Part shown: positions 1-9,015 of the stretch, piece after piece
Position numbering within the stretch: position 1 is the first letter of the stretch
Layout of the letters: every line of letters starts with the position of its first letter
DNA from: Chloracidobacterium thermophilum B
GTDB taxonomy: Bacteria; Acidobacteriota; Blastocatellia; Chloracidobacteriales; Chloracidobacteriaceae
DNA length: 64,000 nt
Assembly (NCBI RefSeq): GCF_000226295.1
Contig: NC_016024.1
Coordinates: forward strand, 1,409,501 to 1,473,500
Reading direction: 5' to 3'
Notes under the pieces: model-generated
What the model saw: only the letters and a program-made list of their open reading frames with translations
What the model was told of the DNA's origin: nothing
Database searches by the model: none
Program-made: the position numbers and the translations under genes

Positions 1-587
1 TCGTCCTGCCGCTCGTGCGCGACAACGTAGCGCAGGTCGAAGCCGCCTTTGCCGAAGCTGCCGCCACGGCGGATGTGGTGGTGTCGTCCGGCGGCGTGTC
101 AGTAGGGGAGCATGATCTGGTCAAGCCAGCGCTCGAAAGGCTGGGGCTGGAAGCCCGTTTCTGGCGCGTATGGATGAAGCCGGGCAAGCCGCTGCTGTTC
201 GGTCGCCTGCGGGGGCGTCCCTGCTTTGGGCTGCCTGGCAATCCGGTATCGAGCATGGTCTGTTTTCACCTGTTTGTACGTCCGGCGCTGGGCAAAATGC
301 TGGGCCTGCCCGAAACCCGCTGGCGGCTTCCCGAAGTGAGCGCCCGGCTGGCGCACGAGGTCAGGACGAAGGGCGACCGCCCAACCTATCTGCGGGCGCG
401 TCTGGTGTGGACTGAAACGGGCTGGCAGGCCGAAGTGCTACCGGGGCAGGGATCAGGGATGCTGACCTCGATGCTGGGCGCGCAGGGGCTGGTGTTCTTT
501 CCCGAAGGCAAGCGCGTCGGGCAGGCAGGAGAAGTGGTTCCAGTGCTTTGCCTGACTTCGCTGGTCGGTGACTGGCCGGGCCTCTGA
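1..587 (+). CDS. moeA: Molybdopterin molybdotransferase MoeA, C-terminal part (cut by window edge)
   Basis: MoeA inserts molybdate into adenylylated molybdopterin in the last step of molybdenum cofactor synthesis, in the cytoplasm. The frame is open from base 3, so the gene begins outside the window; the GTG at 15 is internal. The visible part carries the MoaB/MogA-like core motif SSGGVSVGEHD, then WRVWMKPGKPL and FGLPGNPVSS, all typical of MoeA, followed by the small C-terminal beta domain (domain IV). The same pathway is represented by mobA at 47.1-47.8 kb, but the two genes are not linked in an operon. The stop codon is followed by a 15-bp tandem repeat. Family assignment is secure; only the N-terminal half is missing from view. 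Confidence 0.93.
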   Translation, partial: VLPLVRDNVAQVEAAFAEAAATADVVVSSGGVSVGEHDLVKPALERLGLEARFWRVWMKPGKPLLFGRLRGRPCFGLPGNPVSSMVCFHLFVRPALGKMLGLPETRWRLPEVSARLAHEVRTKGDRPTYLRARLVWTETGWQAEVLPGQGSGMLTSMLGAQGLVFFPEGKRVGQAGEVVPVLCLTSLVGDWPGL

Positions 588-602
588 ACCTCACCTGCCG
601 GT

Positions 603-647
603 ACGTGTCAGGCCGGCACGTGTCGGGCCGACACGTGTCAGGGACGA
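603..647. repeat. Three tandem copies of a 15-bp repeat
   Basis: ACGTGTCAGGCCGGC, ACGTGTCGGGCCGAC and ACGTGTCAGGGACGA follow each other without a gap between the moeA stop and the next gene. Each copy contains CGTGTC, and copies 2-3 are joined by the palindrome ACACGTGT. The period is a multiple of three, so the repeat reads as an open extension (repeating SGRHV) of the downstream gene. It is probably untranslated and could be a regulator-binding array or simple slippage. Confidence 0.8.
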
Positions 648-754
648 CGGCGAACCACAAAAAATTGCTTGCAAGGCCTCGCCCTGTGAAACAACGTGCG
701 GTTGTGACCAACAACCTTCTGATGCGCCTCGCCCACGTTGTGTGTCTGTGCCGG

Positions 755-2980
755 ATGGACCAGGTCTGGCAGAGTCCGGTGCGCATCCGTGGGCTGATGG
801 CTTTTGGGCTGGTGGTCTGGATGCTGTGGGGGGATTCCGCCGCCCAAGCGCAGAATGTGGCCATCGAACCCCGTCCCTCGGTGCGCATCACCCGGACGGA
901 TGAGGCGATCACGATTGACGGTCGTCTTGACGAACCGGCCTGGGAAACGGCCGAGGTTATCCGTGACTTTCGCCAGCAGGAACCAGTGGAAGGTGCGCCT
1001 CCAACTGAGAAAACCGAGTGCCGCCTGCTGTACGACAAGACCTGCGTTTATATTGGCATCCGGTGTTTTGACAGCGAGCCGGACAAAATCAACGCTCGCG
1101 ATCTGAACCGCGATTCCAGCTTTGGCAACGACGACAAAGTTGTGGTGCTGCTGGATACCTACCGCGACGGGCGCAACGCCTACCGGTTTTCCGTCAATCC
1201 CCTGGGAACGCAGTCCGATGCCCTCATTACCGACGAAGGCCGGGATTTCAACCTCGCCTGGGATACGCAGTGGCTTTCGGCGGCCACCCGCGACCAGGAA
1301 GGCTGGGCGGCTGAAATGGCCATTCCGCTGGTGAGTCTGCGCTTTCGCAAAGGGGCCGATACGTGGGGGTTCAACGTGTCGCGCATCATCCGGCGCAAGA
1401 ATGAAATCCTGCTCTGGACGAGCTGGCAGCGGGCTTTCGGATTGTTGCGCGTTTCCCAGGCTGGCGTGCTGACCGGCGTGGACGGCATTACCCGTTCCCG
1501 GCTTGTGGAAATCAAGCCATACGTCACGGGGCGTCTCCGCCAGAATGTGCCGGACTCGCTTGGCAAGCGCTTTGAGCAGGGTTTTTCCGGGGCGGTTGGC
1601 GTCGAAGTCGCGCGCGTGGGGATTACGCCCTCCGTGACGGCCGAATTGACCGTCAACCCTGACTTTGGGCAGGCGGAAGTGGACCAGCAGGTGGTCAACC
1701 TGACGCGCTTTTCGGTGTTTTTTCCCGAAAGGCGCGATTTTTTCCTCGAAAATGCCGGCATCTTCCTGTTTGGGCGGCCCGGTGTGAATCAGATGTTTTT
1801 CACCCGCCGGATTGGTCTGACCGATAACGGCGCGCCGCTGCCGATTGACTTCGGGGCCAAGGTGACGGGCAAGGCCGGGAAGTGGAACCTCGGATTTTTG
1901 CACGTGGAGACACGCCCGCTGCGGGAAGTCCAGCCGGATGGAACGGAACGGGTCGCGGTGCCGCGTGAGCGCTTTACCGTGGCACGGGTCAAGCGCGATC
2001 TGGGTACGCGGTCGAATGTCGGCGCCATCGCCCTCAATCGTCAGGGGGGCGAAGGCCGGCCCTACAACCGTGGCGTGGGTCTCGATGCCCAGATCAACTT
2101 CAACGACTACTGGACAAGCTACGCCTTCTTCGCCAAGACCTTTTCTCCCGGTTTGCGCGGTGATGCCACAACCTTTCGCGTACAGAGCGGCTATGACACG
2201 AATCAGATGCGGCTCTTTGGGATATATGAGGAAATCGGCCGCAACTACAACCCGGAAATGGGTTTTGTCCTGCGCCGGGATGTGCGCCAGTACTTCGGGG
2301 ATGGCGCCTACAAGTGGCGGCCGCCTGCTGTAGCCAAAACCATCCGTGAGATTCGATTTGAAGGATTTGGGGAGTATTACCAGGACCGCACGACGGGCGA
2401 CCTCCAGACCCGTACGGTGGCCACGGCCATCAGCGTGGATTTTGCCAATTCAGCATCGGCGACGATTCGTCCCTGGCGGACGGAAACCGATGTGCTGACC
2501 CGTCCGTTTCGGATTCGGCCGGGGATTGTCATTCCACCGGGTTCGTACACCTTCAACCGCCACGGGGCGAGCTTTGGAACGGATCGCAGCCGGCGCATCG
2601 TGTTTGACGCCGGGGGCAGTTGGGGCAGCTTCTACAGCGGGCAGCGTCAGGAAGCCAGTGCCGGTCTGACCTGGCGCCCCGACTCCCACCTGTCACTCGA
2701 AGCGAGCCACAGCTTCAACGCTGTCCAGTTGCCACAGGGAGATTTCTCAACCAGCTTGTTCAACGGACGGGTAACGTATAACTTCTCACGAAAGTGGCTT
2801 TCGACATGTCTGGTGCAGGTCAACTCCGCCGCCCGCCTGACCAGCATCAATGCGCGGGTGCGCTATATCTATCGCCCGAACTCGGACATTTTTTTCATTT
2901 ACAACCAGACGACCGGCGTGGGTGTCGAGCGTCCCAATCGCCAGTTTCAGATCAAAGTGACCTACGACTTCATCCGCTAA
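755..2980 (+). CDS. DUF5916 outer-membrane protein with N-terminal CBM9-like domain
   Basis: The protein starts with a hydrophobic export signal ending in AAQAQ. A carbohydrate-binding-family-9-like domain follows (ITIDGRLDEPAWETA and YIGIRCFDSEPDKI), then a long DUF5916 region rich in alternating beta strands (FFPERRDFFLENAGIF) that ends in a predicted barrel with a C-terminal FIR. Such proteins are common in Acidobacteria and Bacteroidetes outer membranes; their substrate is unknown. The frame is open back to 605, but that part encodes the 15-bp repeat. I chose ATG 755 because it gives a positive n-region before the hydrophobic segment; ATG 722 and 797 are alternatives, and none has a clear Shine-Dalgarno. 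The gene may be transcribed with the downstream small membrane protein. Confidence 0.85.
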   Translation: MDQVWQSPVRIRGLMAFGLVVWMLWGDSAAQAQNVAIEPRPSVRITRTDEAITIDGRLDEPAWETAEVIRDFRQQEPVEGAPPTEKTECRLLYDKTCVYIGIRCFDSEPDKINARDLNRDSSFGNDDKVVVLLDTYRDGRNAYRFSVNPLGTQSDALITDEGRDFNLAWDTQWLSAATRDQEGWAAEMAIPLVSLRFRKGADTWGFNVSRIIRRKNEILLWTSWQRAFGLLRVSQAGVLTGVDGITRSRLVEIKPYVTGRLRQNVPDSLGKRFEQGFSGAVGVEVARVGITPSVTAELTVNPDFGQAEVDQQVVNLTRFSVFFPERRDFFLENAGIFLFGRPGVNQMFFTRRIGLTDNGAPLPIDFGAKVTGKAGKWNLGFLHVETRPLREVQPDGTERVAVPRERFTVARVKRDLGTRSNVGAIALNRQGGEGRPYNRGVGLDAQINFNDYWTSYAFFAKTFSPGLRGDATTFRVQSGYDTNQMRLFGIYEEIGRNYNPEMGFVLRRDVRQYFGDGAYKWRPPAVAKTIREIRFEGFGEYYQDRTTGDLQTRTVATAISVDFANSASATIRPWRTETDVLTRPFRIRPGIVIPPGSYTFNRHGASFGTDRSRRIVFDAGGSWGSFYSGQRQEASAGLTWRPDSHLSLEASHSFNAVQLPQGDFSTSLFNGRVTYNFSRKWLSTCLVQVNSAARLTSINARVRYIYRPNSDIFFIYNQTTGVGVERPNRQFQIKVTYDFIR

Positions 2981-3040
2981 GCCGGGCTGTTATGCCCACC
3001 CCTGCCCCATTGCGGGCAACCTGACCCCTGGAGGTTTCTT

Positions 3041-3946
3041 ATGCAGCCTTACCCACCACCCTACAGTCCTTCCCCTTACGCCCCTCCAGCCCCACCCAAA
3101 AAGTCGGGTAAAACCTGGTTGTGGGTTCTCGGCGGCTGCGGGTGTTTTTCAGTTCTGGCAATTGCGGTCATCCTTGGCGTCATCCTTCTTGCGGGTTCAG
3201 GCGGCGGCGGAATTCCCTCAGACAAGCAGGCGTATGTTGGTGACTGGAGCGGCTCCGAGGCAACGCTTTCCATCAAGCCCGACGGCAAAGTGTTCTGGGA
3301 ACGGCGGACGGGTTCCAGTTCGTCTAAAATCGAAAATGTCCCGATTCGGCGGTTCATCGGGGATGACTTTGAAGTTGGCGTAGGGCCTTTCACCACCCGG
3401 TTTGCGGTGCAGAGTCCTCCAAAACTCACAGCCGGACGCTGGACGATGACAGTTGAAGGGATACAACTGACACGCGCTGGCTCATCCTCTGGGATGCTCT
3501 CCGGGACGCCTTCCGGCGGCGACCGCTCAGACGACAACCGCTCGGGCGACAACCGTTCCGACAGTGGCACCGGCGATGACACTCTGCTGGATGGCGGGAA
3601 ACAACTCCGTGACCTCAAGATGGCACGCCCGCTTGGCGATGACGACCTGGAGTTTACGTCGTCCTTCACCACACGCGACACCAGGCTGACCTGCGTTGTG
3701 TATCCCCGGAAGCTGGAGATTGGGGAAACTTATGGCTCACGCTGGTATGCGGAGCGCGTACCCCAGTTGCCTCCCGACAAGCTCATTGGCGAAGTCAAAT
3801 CTCCAACGATTACCCCGGAAAACAGCCGGTTGACTTGGATTCAGCTTTCCCTGATTTCAGGTAGCGGCTTCCCGCCGGGTGTGTACCGGGTGGAAGTTGT
3901 GAAGGATGGGGCGGTCATCGGCACAATCCGTTTTACGGTTGAGTAA
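3041..3946 (+). CDS. Proline-rich single-pass membrane protein, unknown function
   Basis: The 301-residue protein begins with a Pro/Tyr-rich cytoplasmic tail (about residues 1-20) and a basic patch, then one transmembrane helix around residues 26-52 (VLAIAVILGVILLAG). The exported part contains a small beta-rich domain (YVGDWSGSEATLSIKPDGKV), a Ser/Asp/Gly-rich linker with repeats of the type GDNRSD near residues 155-180, and a second beta-rich domain (about 190-301). GGAGG sits 6 bases before the ATG, which fixes the start. The next gene follows 23 bases later with its own GGAGG. I do not recognise a family with a known role. A lipid- or envelope-associated binding function would be a guess. 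Confidence 0.75.
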   Translation: MQPYPPPYSPSPYAPPAPPKKSGKTWLWVLGGCGCFSVLAIAVILGVILLAGSGGGGIPSDKQAYVGDWSGSEATLSIKPDGKVFWERRTGSSSSKIENVPIRRFIGDDFEVGVGPFTTRFAVQSPPKLTAGRWTMTVEGIQLTRAGSSSGMLSGTPSGGDRSDDNRSGDNRSDSGTGDDTLLDGGKQLRDLKMARPLGDDDLEFTSSFTTRDTRLTCVVYPRKLEIGETYGSRWYAERVPQLPPDKLIGEVKSPTITPENSRLTWIQLSLISGSGFPPGVYRVEVVKDGAVIGTIRFTVE

Positions 3947-3969
3947 GCCCCTGCGGATGGAGGTCTGAG

Positions 3970-6699
3970 ATGGAAGTTGACACGAGAAAGGCCGTCCGGA
4001 CGGCGTTCCGGGCGGTGTTTCCGGTTTCTCTGGGATACCTGCTGTGCCTCCTGGTGGCCGGGGTGGGGATGAGCGTGCCGGTCCGGGCCGGGCTGCCACC
4101 GCTCATTGACCGCCAGCTCATCTTCGGCAACCCCGACCTGGCCGGGGCCCAGTTGTCGCCCGATGGGAAATACATGGCGTTTCTCAAGCCCTACCGGGAA
4201 ACGCTCAACATCTGGGTCAAGCGGACAGACGAACCCTTTACGCAGGCGCGGCCGCTGACGGATTCCACAACCCGCCCACTCCGTAACTTTTTCTGGACGC
4301 GCAATGGGCGGTTCATCCTGTACGTGCAGGATCAGGGCGGCGATGAAAATTTCAACCTCTATGCCGTCGATCCAACGGCGGCTCCGGCGGCTGGACGCGA
4401 CGTGCCGCCCGCACGCGACCTGACCGGCCTCAAGGGCGTGCGCGTGCAAATCTACGCCGTGCCCAGAGACGCCCCGGATGTCGTGTGCCTGGGGATCAAC
4501 GACCGTGACCCGGCCTGGCACGATGTCTATCAGCTCAGACTTTCGACCGGTGAGCGGACGCTCCTGCGCGAAAACCGGGAGCAAATCTCAGGGTGGTTTT
4601 TCGACGAGGCCGGGCAGTTGCGGCTGGCCATACGGGTGGCACCCAACGGGGATACCGAAGTGCTGCGCGTGGATGCTGACCGCCTGGTGAAGGTCTATGA
4701 CTGTAACGTTTTTGAGTCCGCCAGTCCCGTTCGGATGCACGCCGATGGGCAGCGGGTCTATATGGTCACCAACCGGGGCAGCCAGGTTGATCTCAGCCGG
4801 CTGGTGCTGTTTGACCCCCGGACGGGCAGGGAAGAGTTGGTGGAAAGCGATCCGCTCGGACGAGTGGATTTTGGTAGCGCCTCATTTTCAGAGGTGACAA
4901 ATGACCTGGTGGCCACCAGCTACGTTGACGAACGGGTACGCACCTACTGGCGTGACAAGGGCTATGCCCGCGACCACCAGTGGCTTCAGAAACGTCTGCC
5001 GGGGAAAGATATTGCGTTTGCTTCCGGCACCCGCGACGAGCAACTGTGGGTGGTTGTGGCCACGAGCGATACCGAACCGGGCGAAACCTATCTGTTCGAC
5101 CGGCGCACCAGGCGGCTGACGCTTCAGTACCGGCTCTATGACAAGCTGGACCGGCAACACCTGGCGCCGATGAAAGCCATCCGGTATCCCTCCTCGGACG
5201 GCCTGGAGATTCCAGCCTACCTGACGCTGCCCAAAGGGGTGCCAGCCAGGAACCTGCCGCTGGTTGTCCTGCCACACGGCGGCCCGTGGGCGCGGGACGT
5301 GTGGGGGTATCAGCGGCAGGTGCAGTTTCTGGCCAACCGGGGCTATGCCGTGCTCCAGCCCAACTTTCGGGGTTCGACCGGTTACGGAAAAAAGTTTCTC
5401 AATGCCGGCAATGGGCAGTGGGGCGATCTGATGCAGGATGACCTCACGTGGGGTGTCAAGTATCTCGTGGCACAGGGCATTGCCGACCCCAAGCGCATCG
5501 GCATCATGGGCGGCAGCTACGGCGGCTACGCCACGCTGGCCGGGGTGGCCTTTACGCCCAAACTCTACGCGGCGGCTGTGGCGATTGTCGCGCCGTCCAA
5601 TCTCATCACCCTGCTGGAAACCATCCCGCCCTACTGGGAAGCCGCCCGCCGGCTGTTCCACACGCGGATGGGCGATCCCAGCCGGCCGGAAGACCGCGCC
5701 CGTATGGAACGGCAGTCGCCGCTCAACGCGGCCGACCGCATTGAGACGCCGCTGATGATCGTCCAGGGGGCCAATGACCCACGGGTGAAAAAATCCGAGG
5801 CGGACCAGATCGTAGTCGCTCTGCGGGACCGGGGCTTTCCGGTTGAGTATCTCTGCGCGCCGGATGAAGGTCACGGCTTTGCCCGCCCGGTCAACAACCT
5901 GGCGCTCTATGCCGCAACCGAACGGTTTCTGGCGGCCTATCTCAAGGGACGTTTCCAGGAGACAATGCCGGAGGAGGTTGCCGCGCGCCTGAAAGACATC
6001 ACCGTGGATGTCAAGACCGTAACCCGTCCGGCACGGGGAACCCCGGCAGGGGTGGGGTTGACCCGGCCGGAAAGTGATTTGCAGGCCGGCGTCCTGCGCT
6101 ATCGCGGAACGATTGAAGTGCCGGGGCAGAGCATTCCCGCCACGGTGGAAACCACAGTTGTGGAAGCTGATGGTCTGTGGGAAGTCCGTGAGGAAACCCG
6201 GCTTCCCGTGGGAACGGTCGTGGAGACGACGAAGCTTGAAAAATCCTCCCTGGTGGTACGCGCGCGGCAGGTCAGTCAGGGGCCGCTCACGGTGGATGTG
6301 GCGTTCCGGGCTGGCAAAGCAGACGGTTCGGTACAGCTCAACGGCACGCCCCGTCCGCTGGCGGCTGATTTGGGGGGCGAACTGCTGGCCGACGGTGCCG
6401 GGCGCTATCTTGTCATCGGGCGCCTGCCGCTGGCGGTTGGCTATACGGCCACGCTGCGCAACTTCAACGTCCAGAACGGCCGCCCGACGCTCGTTCAGCT
6501 TCGGGTGGTCGGCATGGAGGAAGCGCAGGTGGCCTCCGGGACGTTCAACACCTACCGCGTGGAACTTACCGATGAAGGCGGCACCCAAACCGTCGTTTGG
6601 GTGGATGCGACCACCCGGCTGCCGGTCAGGCTCTCGGTCAAGGGGGCCAGTCTGGGCGGCGCAGCAATTTCTCTCGAACTGGTCGAGTCCCGGTTTTAG
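3970..6699 (+). CDS. S9 family peptidase (prolyl oligopeptidase type) with extra C-terminal domain
   Basis: This is a predicted exported serine peptidase. An N-terminal hydrophobic segment (residues 17-37) acts as signal or anchor. A beta-propeller region follows (about 45-390), then an alpha/beta hydrolase domain with the catalytic triad Ser516 (GGSYGGYAT), Asp603 (GANDPRV) and His635 (DEGHGFARP). The usual S9 fold ends near residue 665 (LAAYLKGRF). About 240 further residues form a beta-rich extension that looks like a DUF3108-type lipid or envelope-binding domain; such a tail is unusual for S9 enzymes. GGAGG lies before the ATG. The gene converges with the sensor kinase, leaving only 10 bases between stop codons. 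Confidence 0.9.
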   Translation: MEVDTRKAVRTAFRAVFPVSLGYLLCLLVAGVGMSVPVRAGLPPLIDRQLIFGNPDLAGAQLSPDGKYMAFLKPYRETLNIWVKRTDEPFTQARPLTDSTTRPLRNFFWTRNGRFILYVQDQGGDENFNLYAVDPTAAPAAGRDVPPARDLTGLKGVRVQIYAVPRDAPDVVCLGINDRDPAWHDVYQLRLSTGERTLLRENREQISGWFFDEAGQLRLAIRVAPNGDTEVLRVDADRLVKVYDCNVFESASPVRMHADGQRVYMVTNRGSQVDLSRLVLFDPRTGREELVESDPLGRVDFGSASFSEVTNDLVATSYVDERVRTYWRDKGYARDHQWLQKRLPGKDIAFASGTRDEQLWVVVATSDTEPGETYLFDRRTRRLTLQYRLYDKLDRQHLAPMKAIRYPSSDGLEIPAYLTLPKGVPARNLPLVVLPHGGPWARDVWGYQRQVQFLANRGYAVLQPNFRGSTGYGKKFLNAGNGQWGDLMQDDLTWGVKYLVAQGIADPKRIGIMGGSYGGYATLAGVAFTPKLYAAAVAIVAPSNLITLLETIPPYWEAARRLFHTRMGDPSRPEDRARMERQSPLNAADRIETPLMIVQGANDPRVKKSEADQIVVALRDRGFPVEYLCAPDEGHGFARPVNNLALYAATERFLAAYLKGRFQETMPEEVAARLKDITVDVKTVTRPARGTPAGVGLTRPESDLQAGVLRYRGTIEVPGQSIPATVETTVVEADGLWEVREETRLPVGTVVETTKLEKSSLVVRARQVSQGPLTVDVAFRAGKADGSVQLNGTPRPLAADLGGELLADGAGRYLVIGRLPLAVGYTATLRNFNVQNGRPTLVQLRVVGMEEAQVASGTFNTYRVELTDEGGTQTVVWVDATTRLPVRLSVKGASLGGAAISLELVESRF

Positions 6700-6709
6700 G
6701 TCTGGACCG

Positions 6710-8890
6710 TCATGTAAAGACGGCTTCGCCGCTGTCGCCGGTTCCAGCCAGCTCCGGTGCAGCAAGCGAGGTCTGGCCAACTTTGCTGGCCCAGCAGGGA
6801 AGGGTCACGGTGAAGGTGCTGCCGACCCCGACCTGGCTTTTGACCGTCACATTGCCGTTGTGGGCCGCGACAATCCGTTTGACGATGGCCAAGCCCAGCC
6901 CGAACCCGACCTGCCGCTTACCCTGGCTGCCTTGGTGGTAGGGATCAAAAAGAAACGGCAGTTCGGCAGCCGGGATGCCCTTGCCCGTGTCGGTAATGGA
7001 CACTTCGACAAAGGACAAACCGGCTTCGACGCCTTCGCCGACAACTTCCCGTGCCGTTACGGTAATCCTGCCGTCGGGCGGGGTGAACTTGGCCGCGTTG
7101 GTCAGCAGGTTCATAAACACCCGCTCCAGCTTGCGGCTGTCGCCAGCGACGGCAGGCAGGTTGGGAGGCAGATCGCGGACAAACGTCAGCGGGTGTGGCG
7201 CACCGAGACGGGCATTCTCAATGCACTGCTGGAGTAACGGCGCCAAATCAAGTAACTGGAGATCAAGGCTGAGCGATTGAGATTCTGCGCGGGCAAGTTC
7301 CAGCAGGTCGGTGATGAGGTCGAGCGTCCGCTGGACGTTGCCCTGGGAAGCGCGTACGAGTTCAAGCAGGTCCGGGTCATGGCCGGGCAGAACTTCTTCG
7401 ATGAGTTCGAGCGTCCCCTTGACGGCTGCCAGCGGAGAACGCAGGTCATGGACAAGCATGGCCGTGAACTCGGACTTGATGCGATCAAGTTCCATGAGAC
7501 GCGCATTGGCAGCTTCGGCTTCGGCCCGGCGCTGTTCGGCCTCCCGCCGTGCCTCTTCACGCGCCAGAAGTGCCTGGTTGAGTTCTTCGTTGGCCTGCTT
7601 GAGCTGTCGGTTGAAGGCTTCTGAAAGCGACACTTCAACCGTCCGCCGTTCGGCTTCGGCCTGCGCCGCTTCCTTTTCCTGCTGAAGCTGGGCCACGCGG
7701 GCAACCAGCCCTACGGACAGGAACAGTCCCTGAACGACCGTGCCAAGGTGCAGCACCGACGGCCAGGCAATGGCGGGCGAAAGCACCCCGACGGTTCGCA
7801 ATGTGTTGAGCAGAACGGCCAGCACCACCGCCGACCACGCCAGCAGGAAATACAGCGCCGGCCGGTAGCCCTGGCGCAGCGGCCCAATGGAAGAAAACAG
7901 TCCCGGCAGCGCCCCCAGTGCCATAAGATAAGTTGAAATCCTGGCTACGGTCTGTGTCGGAGCAATGGCGGCAATGGCGGCCATGCTGAAAAACACCCCT
8001 GCCAACACACTCAGTCCACGGTTACAGAAGTTTTGCAGGCAAAGGTACTTGCGGGTAAAGAGGGCAGCCATGCCGCAGGCCGCGTTGCCAAAAACAAGCC
8101 GCAGCCGCAGTCCTTCCACAAGCAGGCCGCCAAAGAACCACTCCTGAAGCTGAGTGGCAAAGCCATCCGCGCAAGCCTGAAACAGGCCGATGCAGGTGAC
8201 ATAGCCGGCAAAGAAAATGTTGGTCTGATCGTGGGCACCAAAAAAGAATGCCGCGTTATAAATGAGAAGGATAAGGAGAAAGCCGTAGTAAGCTCCCAGG
8301 AAAAAGGTATGGACACGGTCCTTGCGGCCGTGTTCGAGTGGCTTCCAGAGAGCAGCCGAAAAGGTCAATGCCCCCTTGGTTTCGACGCGCAGGTAGATGG
8401 TCTGTTCGGCGTGGGCCGGCAGGGAGATGGGGAACACCGGCAGGCGGTGGCGAACGGCCCGGATTGAAAAGGGCAGATCGTCTCCAGCAGCAAGGTAGAG
8501 AAAACCTTCGGTGTCAGTGCGGGGCAGGTAGGCTTCGACGCGGCCCAGATAGGGTTGTTCGACCTCAATGACCCGCTCCACCGGATACGCCAGATCGTTT
8601 CGCAGGCGCAGGCGGAACCAGTAGGCCGAGGACGTATAGCCCAGGTTGAGGTAGTCGGTAGCTACCGGAGTGAAGGGAAGCGGTTGGCGGGCCACCTGCT
8701 CGATGGTGAGTTGCCGGGTGGGGTCTTCCAGTTGATCGAGTTGGGCCGTAAGCGGTTGACTGTCCAGACGGTCGCTGATCACAACCGGGTTGGCCGGCGC
8801 TGTATGTCCGGCTGCCAGTAACAGGGCCAGTACCAGAAGCAACCTTCTCCAGGGTGGAGGCCGATGGGTGTGTAGTTTCCCGGATAGCAT
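6710..8890 (-). CDS. Sensor histidine kinase with 7TMR-DISM sensory module
   Basis: Membrane two-component sensor. After a signal peptide (LLLVLALLLAAGHTAPA) comes a periplasmic 7TMR-DISM extracellular domain (SSAYWFRLRLRN, IYLRVETKG), seven membrane helices (about residues 185-400), a coiled coil rich in Ala/Glu (about 410-470), the HisKA box MLVHDLRSPLAAVKGTLE, and a HATPase domain with the N box NLLTNAAKF and G boxes DTGKGIP and GFGLGLAIV. Such modules often sense carbohydrates or envelope ligands. The frame is open to 9049, but that would overlap the divergent helicase gene. ATG 8890, directly before the signal peptide, is the better start. No response regulator lies next to it, so the partner is unknown. 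Confidence 0.9.
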   Translation of the reverse strand: MLSGKLHTHRPPPWRRLLLVLALLLAAGHTAPANPVVISDRLDSQPLTAQLDQLEDPTRQLTIEQVARQPLPFTPVATDYLNLGYTSSAYWFRLRLRNDLAYPVERVIEVEQPYLGRVEAYLPRTDTEGFLYLAAGDDLPFSIRAVRHRLPVFPISLPAHAEQTIYLRVETKGALTFSAALWKPLEHGRKDRVHTFFLGAYYGFLLILLIYNAAFFFGAHDQTNIFFAGYVTCIGLFQACADGFATQLQEWFFGGLLVEGLRLRLVFGNAACGMAALFTRKYLCLQNFCNRGLSVLAGVFFSMAAIAAIAPTQTVARISTYLMALGALPGLFSSIGPLRQGYRPALYFLLAWSAVVLAVLLNTLRTVGVLSPAIAWPSVLHLGTVVQGLFLSVGLVARVAQLQQEKEAAQAEAERRTVEVSLSEAFNRQLKQANEELNQALLAREEARREAEQRRAEAEAANARLMELDRIKSEFTAMLVHDLRSPLAAVKGTLELIEEVLPGHDPDLLELVRASQGNVQRTLDLITDLLELARAESQSLSLDLQLLDLAPLLQQCIENARLGAPHPLTFVRDLPPNLPAVAGDSRKLERVFMNLLTNAAKFTPPDGRITVTAREVVGEGVEAGLSFVEVSITDTGKGIPAAELPFLFDPYHQGSQGKRQVGFGLGLAIVKRIVAAHNGNVTVKSQVGVGSTFTVTLPCWASKVGQTSLAAPELAGTGDSGEAVFT

Positions 8891-9015
8891 AAAACGTCTT
8901 TTGCAATGGTTGGGCTGAATGGATGGCCCGAAGTGTAGCCAGCGCGGCATCGCTTTTCCAATTTGGTATGCCCCTGCTGTCAGAAACGCCCTGCCCGAAA
9001 TAAGAGGACGCACGG
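8891..9015. promoter_or_regulatory. Divergent intergenic region between sensor kinase and defence operon
   Basis: These 125 bases separate the leftward sensor kinase from the rightward helicase and must hold promoters for both. AAGAGG at about 9003-9008 is the ribosome-binding site that supports the helicase ATG at 9016. I could not identify convincing -35/-10 pairs. Confidence 0.5.

Noticed and set aside
4888..6780. 630-codon minus-strand frame opposite the S9 peptidase
   Set aside because: Shadow frame; the plus strand has a full catalytic triad and a good ribosome site.
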